The notes beneath the pieces were generated by a model. That model was not told the origin of the DNA. It worked only from the letters and a program-made list of their open reading frames with translations, and did no database searches. Both the position numbers and the translations under genes were made by a program. A DNA stretch of 7,500 bases from an uncultured Bacilli bacterium. Lineage in GTDB: Bacteria; Bacillota_I; Bacilli_A; RF39; UBA660. The stretch spans positions 1-7,500 of the forward strand of contig CAJUHO010000042.1 of NCBI GenBank assembly GCA_910586195.1. Reading direction: 5' to 3'. Every line of letters starts with the position of its first letter. Positions within the stretch are counted from its first letter, which is position 1. This document shows positions 6,773 through 7,500 of the stretch, piece after piece.

Positions 6773-7312
6773 ATGAATAATTTAAAAATAGGAAAAAAAT
6801 ATCAGATACATAGTTATAAACATAATCATAAAATTCATAGAGCTTGGGATGAAGCTGTGCTTTTAGAAGTTCATGACGAATATTTAATCTTTGGAAATGA
6901 AAAAACGAAGGTGACAGAGTCCGATGGAAGAACCTGGAGAACGAAGGAACCAGCAGTTCTTTATTTCTTTAAAAACAATTGGTTTAATATTATAGGACAA
7001 TATAAGCCAGATGGAATTTATTATTATTGTAATATTGCATCTCCTTTTATTATAGAAGAAGATACTATAAAATATATTGATTATGATTTGGATTTACGAG
7101 TGTTTCCAGATGGATCATTTAAGGTTTTAGATCGTGGAGAGTATAAATATCATAAAAGTTTAATGGACTATTCTTCGGATTTAGATAGGATTTTAAAAAG
7201 TGAATTGTCAGCATTAATTGAATTAGTTCGCCAAAAAGATATTGCTTTTTTACCAGGAGAAGTAGAAAAGTATTATGAAAATTACAAAGCAGTAAAAATT
7301 TCTGAAAGATAG
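6773..7312 (+). CDS. ntdP: Nucleoside tri-/diphosphate phosphatase (DUF402 family)
   Basis: This cytosolic metal-dependent enzyme removes phosphate from nucleoside tri- and diphosphates. The 179-residue protein is close in length and motifs to B. subtilis YgaC/NtdP and the S. aureus homologue. Matching segments are IHSYKHN (12-18), IHRAWDE (21-27), VTESDGRTW (47-55), YYYCNIASPF (83-92) and YIDYDLDLRVFPD (101-113). The expected active-site and metal-binding residues are present at the positions I recall for the family: Arg23, Asn87, Asp103, Asp105, Asp107, Asp120 and Glu123. I chose ATG 6773 over the in-frame ATG 6761 because 6761 lies inside the likely SD (GATGAGG, 6760-6766) and only about 5 nt from the predicted transcript start. 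The gene is monocistronic, with its own promoter and terminator. Confidence 0.93.
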   Translation: MNNLKIGKKYQIHSYKHNHKIHRAWDEAVLLEVHDEYLIFGNEKTKVTESDGRTWRTKEPAVLYFFKNNWFNIIGQYKPDGIYYYCNIASPFIIEEDTIKYIDYDLDLRVFPDGSFKVLDRGEYKYHKSLMDYSSDLDRILKSELSALIELVRQKDIAFLPGEVEKYYENYKAVKISER

Positions 7313-7339
7313 TAATAAAAAATTATTATCTTTTTTTTT
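7308..7339 (+). terminator. Rho-independent terminator of ntdP
   Basis: The arms 7308-7316 and 7322-7330 form a 9-bp stem with one G-T wobble around an AAAAA loop. Nine Ts follow (7331-7339). The ntdP stop codon (7310-7312) is inside the left arm. The stem is AT-rich, so moderate strength is expected. Confidence 0.75.
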
Positions 7340-7420
7340 AATTTGTGAAATTGAGATATTATTATTTGCGAAAAATTATGAATAAATGTGTAAAAAATAA
7401 AGAATTTGGGCATATAATAT

Positions 7421-7447
7421 AAAAAATACAAATTTTCTGTATTTTTT
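7421..7447. repeat. Perfect inverted repeat upstream of the right-edge promoter
   Basis: AAAAAATACA (7421-7430) and TGTATTTTTT (7438-7447) are exact reverse complements around a 7-nt spacer. The right arm ends just before the -35 box at 7450. It could be a second terminator protecting the next gene from read-through, or an operator-like or curved-DNA element. The lack of G/C pairs (two only) makes a strong RNA hairpin doubtful. Confidence 0.5.
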
Positions 7448-7449
7448 TG

Positions 7450-7478
7450 TTGACAATATAATATGAGTCTGTTATATT
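7450..7478 (+). promoter_or_regulatory. Near-consensus sigma-A promoter for a gene beyond the window
   Basis: TTGACA (7450-7455), a 17-bp spacer and TATATT (7473-7478) form the strongest plus-strand promoter in the window. Transcription should begin near 7485, so only about 15 nt of the transcript are visible. Nothing in those bases identifies the product. A-rich sequence upstream may act as an UP element, as at highly expressed stable-RNA or ribosomal-protein genes (inferred). Confidence 0.8.
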
Positions 7479-7500
7479 AAATGGGCACAGACGAAAAAAC

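Larger units (their letters stand above)
7313..7500. other. Intergenic region after ntdP
   Basis: These 188 bases contain the tail of the ntdP terminator, a very AT-rich stretch with an isolated TATAAT (7413-7418) lacking a good -35, the inverted repeat at 7421-7447 and the outward promoter at 7450-7478. The 9-mer ATATAATAT occurs twice (7412-7420 and 7456-7464). I see no coding region or recognisable RNA here. Confidence 0.6.

Noticed and set aside
7388..7418. Second promoter upstream of the right-edge promoter, with TATAAT at 7413-7418
   Set aside because: No acceptable -35 box lies at 16-18 bp; in such AT-rich sequence an isolated TATAAT is expected by chance.
1..7500. Alternative genetic code with TGA read as Trp
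   Set aside because: Tryptophan is encoded by TGG throughout, no gene needs a TGA read-through to reach family length, and absence of TGA stops among eight genes is too small a sample.
1..7500. CRISPR array, tRNA, rRNA, riboswitch, insertion sequence or attachment site
   Set aside because: I looked for regularly spaced repeats, cloverleaf-like segments, terminal inverted repeats and transposase motifs and saw none; the intergenic gaps are too short for most riboswitches.

Overview
The window looks like chromosomal DNA from a low-GC Gram-positive bacterium (Bacillota, most likely class Bacilli, perhaps an Erysipelotrichales- or RF39-like gut lineage). The evidence is very AT-rich sequence, AGGAG-type ribosome binding sites, TTGACA/TATAAT promoters, T-tailed hairpin terminators, a DUF3048 (YerB-type) protein and an NtdP-type nucleotide phosphatase. 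The exact lineage is inferred. Lipobox and LysM signatures imply a cell with a wall and a single membrane. No RNA gene, transposon, CRISPR array or phage gene is visible.

Layout: (1) On the minus strand, positions 85-1023 encode a LysM lipoprotein with its own promoter. A near-symmetric hairpin (57-86) that can work on both strands ends it. (2) Back to back with it, a plus-strand operon (promoter 1104-1132, terminator 3488-3520) carries a membrane-anchored DUF3048 protein, glycerol-3-phosphate dehydrogenase GpsA and a small DUF1653 protein. (3) A second plus-strand operon (3584 to the terminator at 6687-6717) carries a one-piece MacB-type ABC transporter (ATPase fused to permease), a six-helix DUF308/HdeD-like membrane protein and a 52-residue single-helix membrane protein with a probable TTG start. 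(4) ntdP stands alone (6773-7312) with its own promoter and terminator. (5) The last 190 bases hold a second inverted repeat and a near-consensus promoter that reads out of the window into an unseen gene.

Working picture: most genes concern the cell envelope (surface lipoprotein, extracytoplasmic DUF3048 protein, phospholipid precursor synthesis, ABC export or lipid/peptide handling, small membrane proteins). NtdP handles nucleotides. Genes inside the operons are packed with 8-19 nt gaps, and three successive junctions fuse a TAG stop codon with the next Shine-Dalgarno sequence, which suggests translational coupling. No clearly new multi-gene system is seen. The most interesting items are the lipoprotein, whose core looks like an amidase fold without its catalytic residues, and the ABC transporter/DUF308/small-membrane-protein cassette with a Met-rich extracellular patch.
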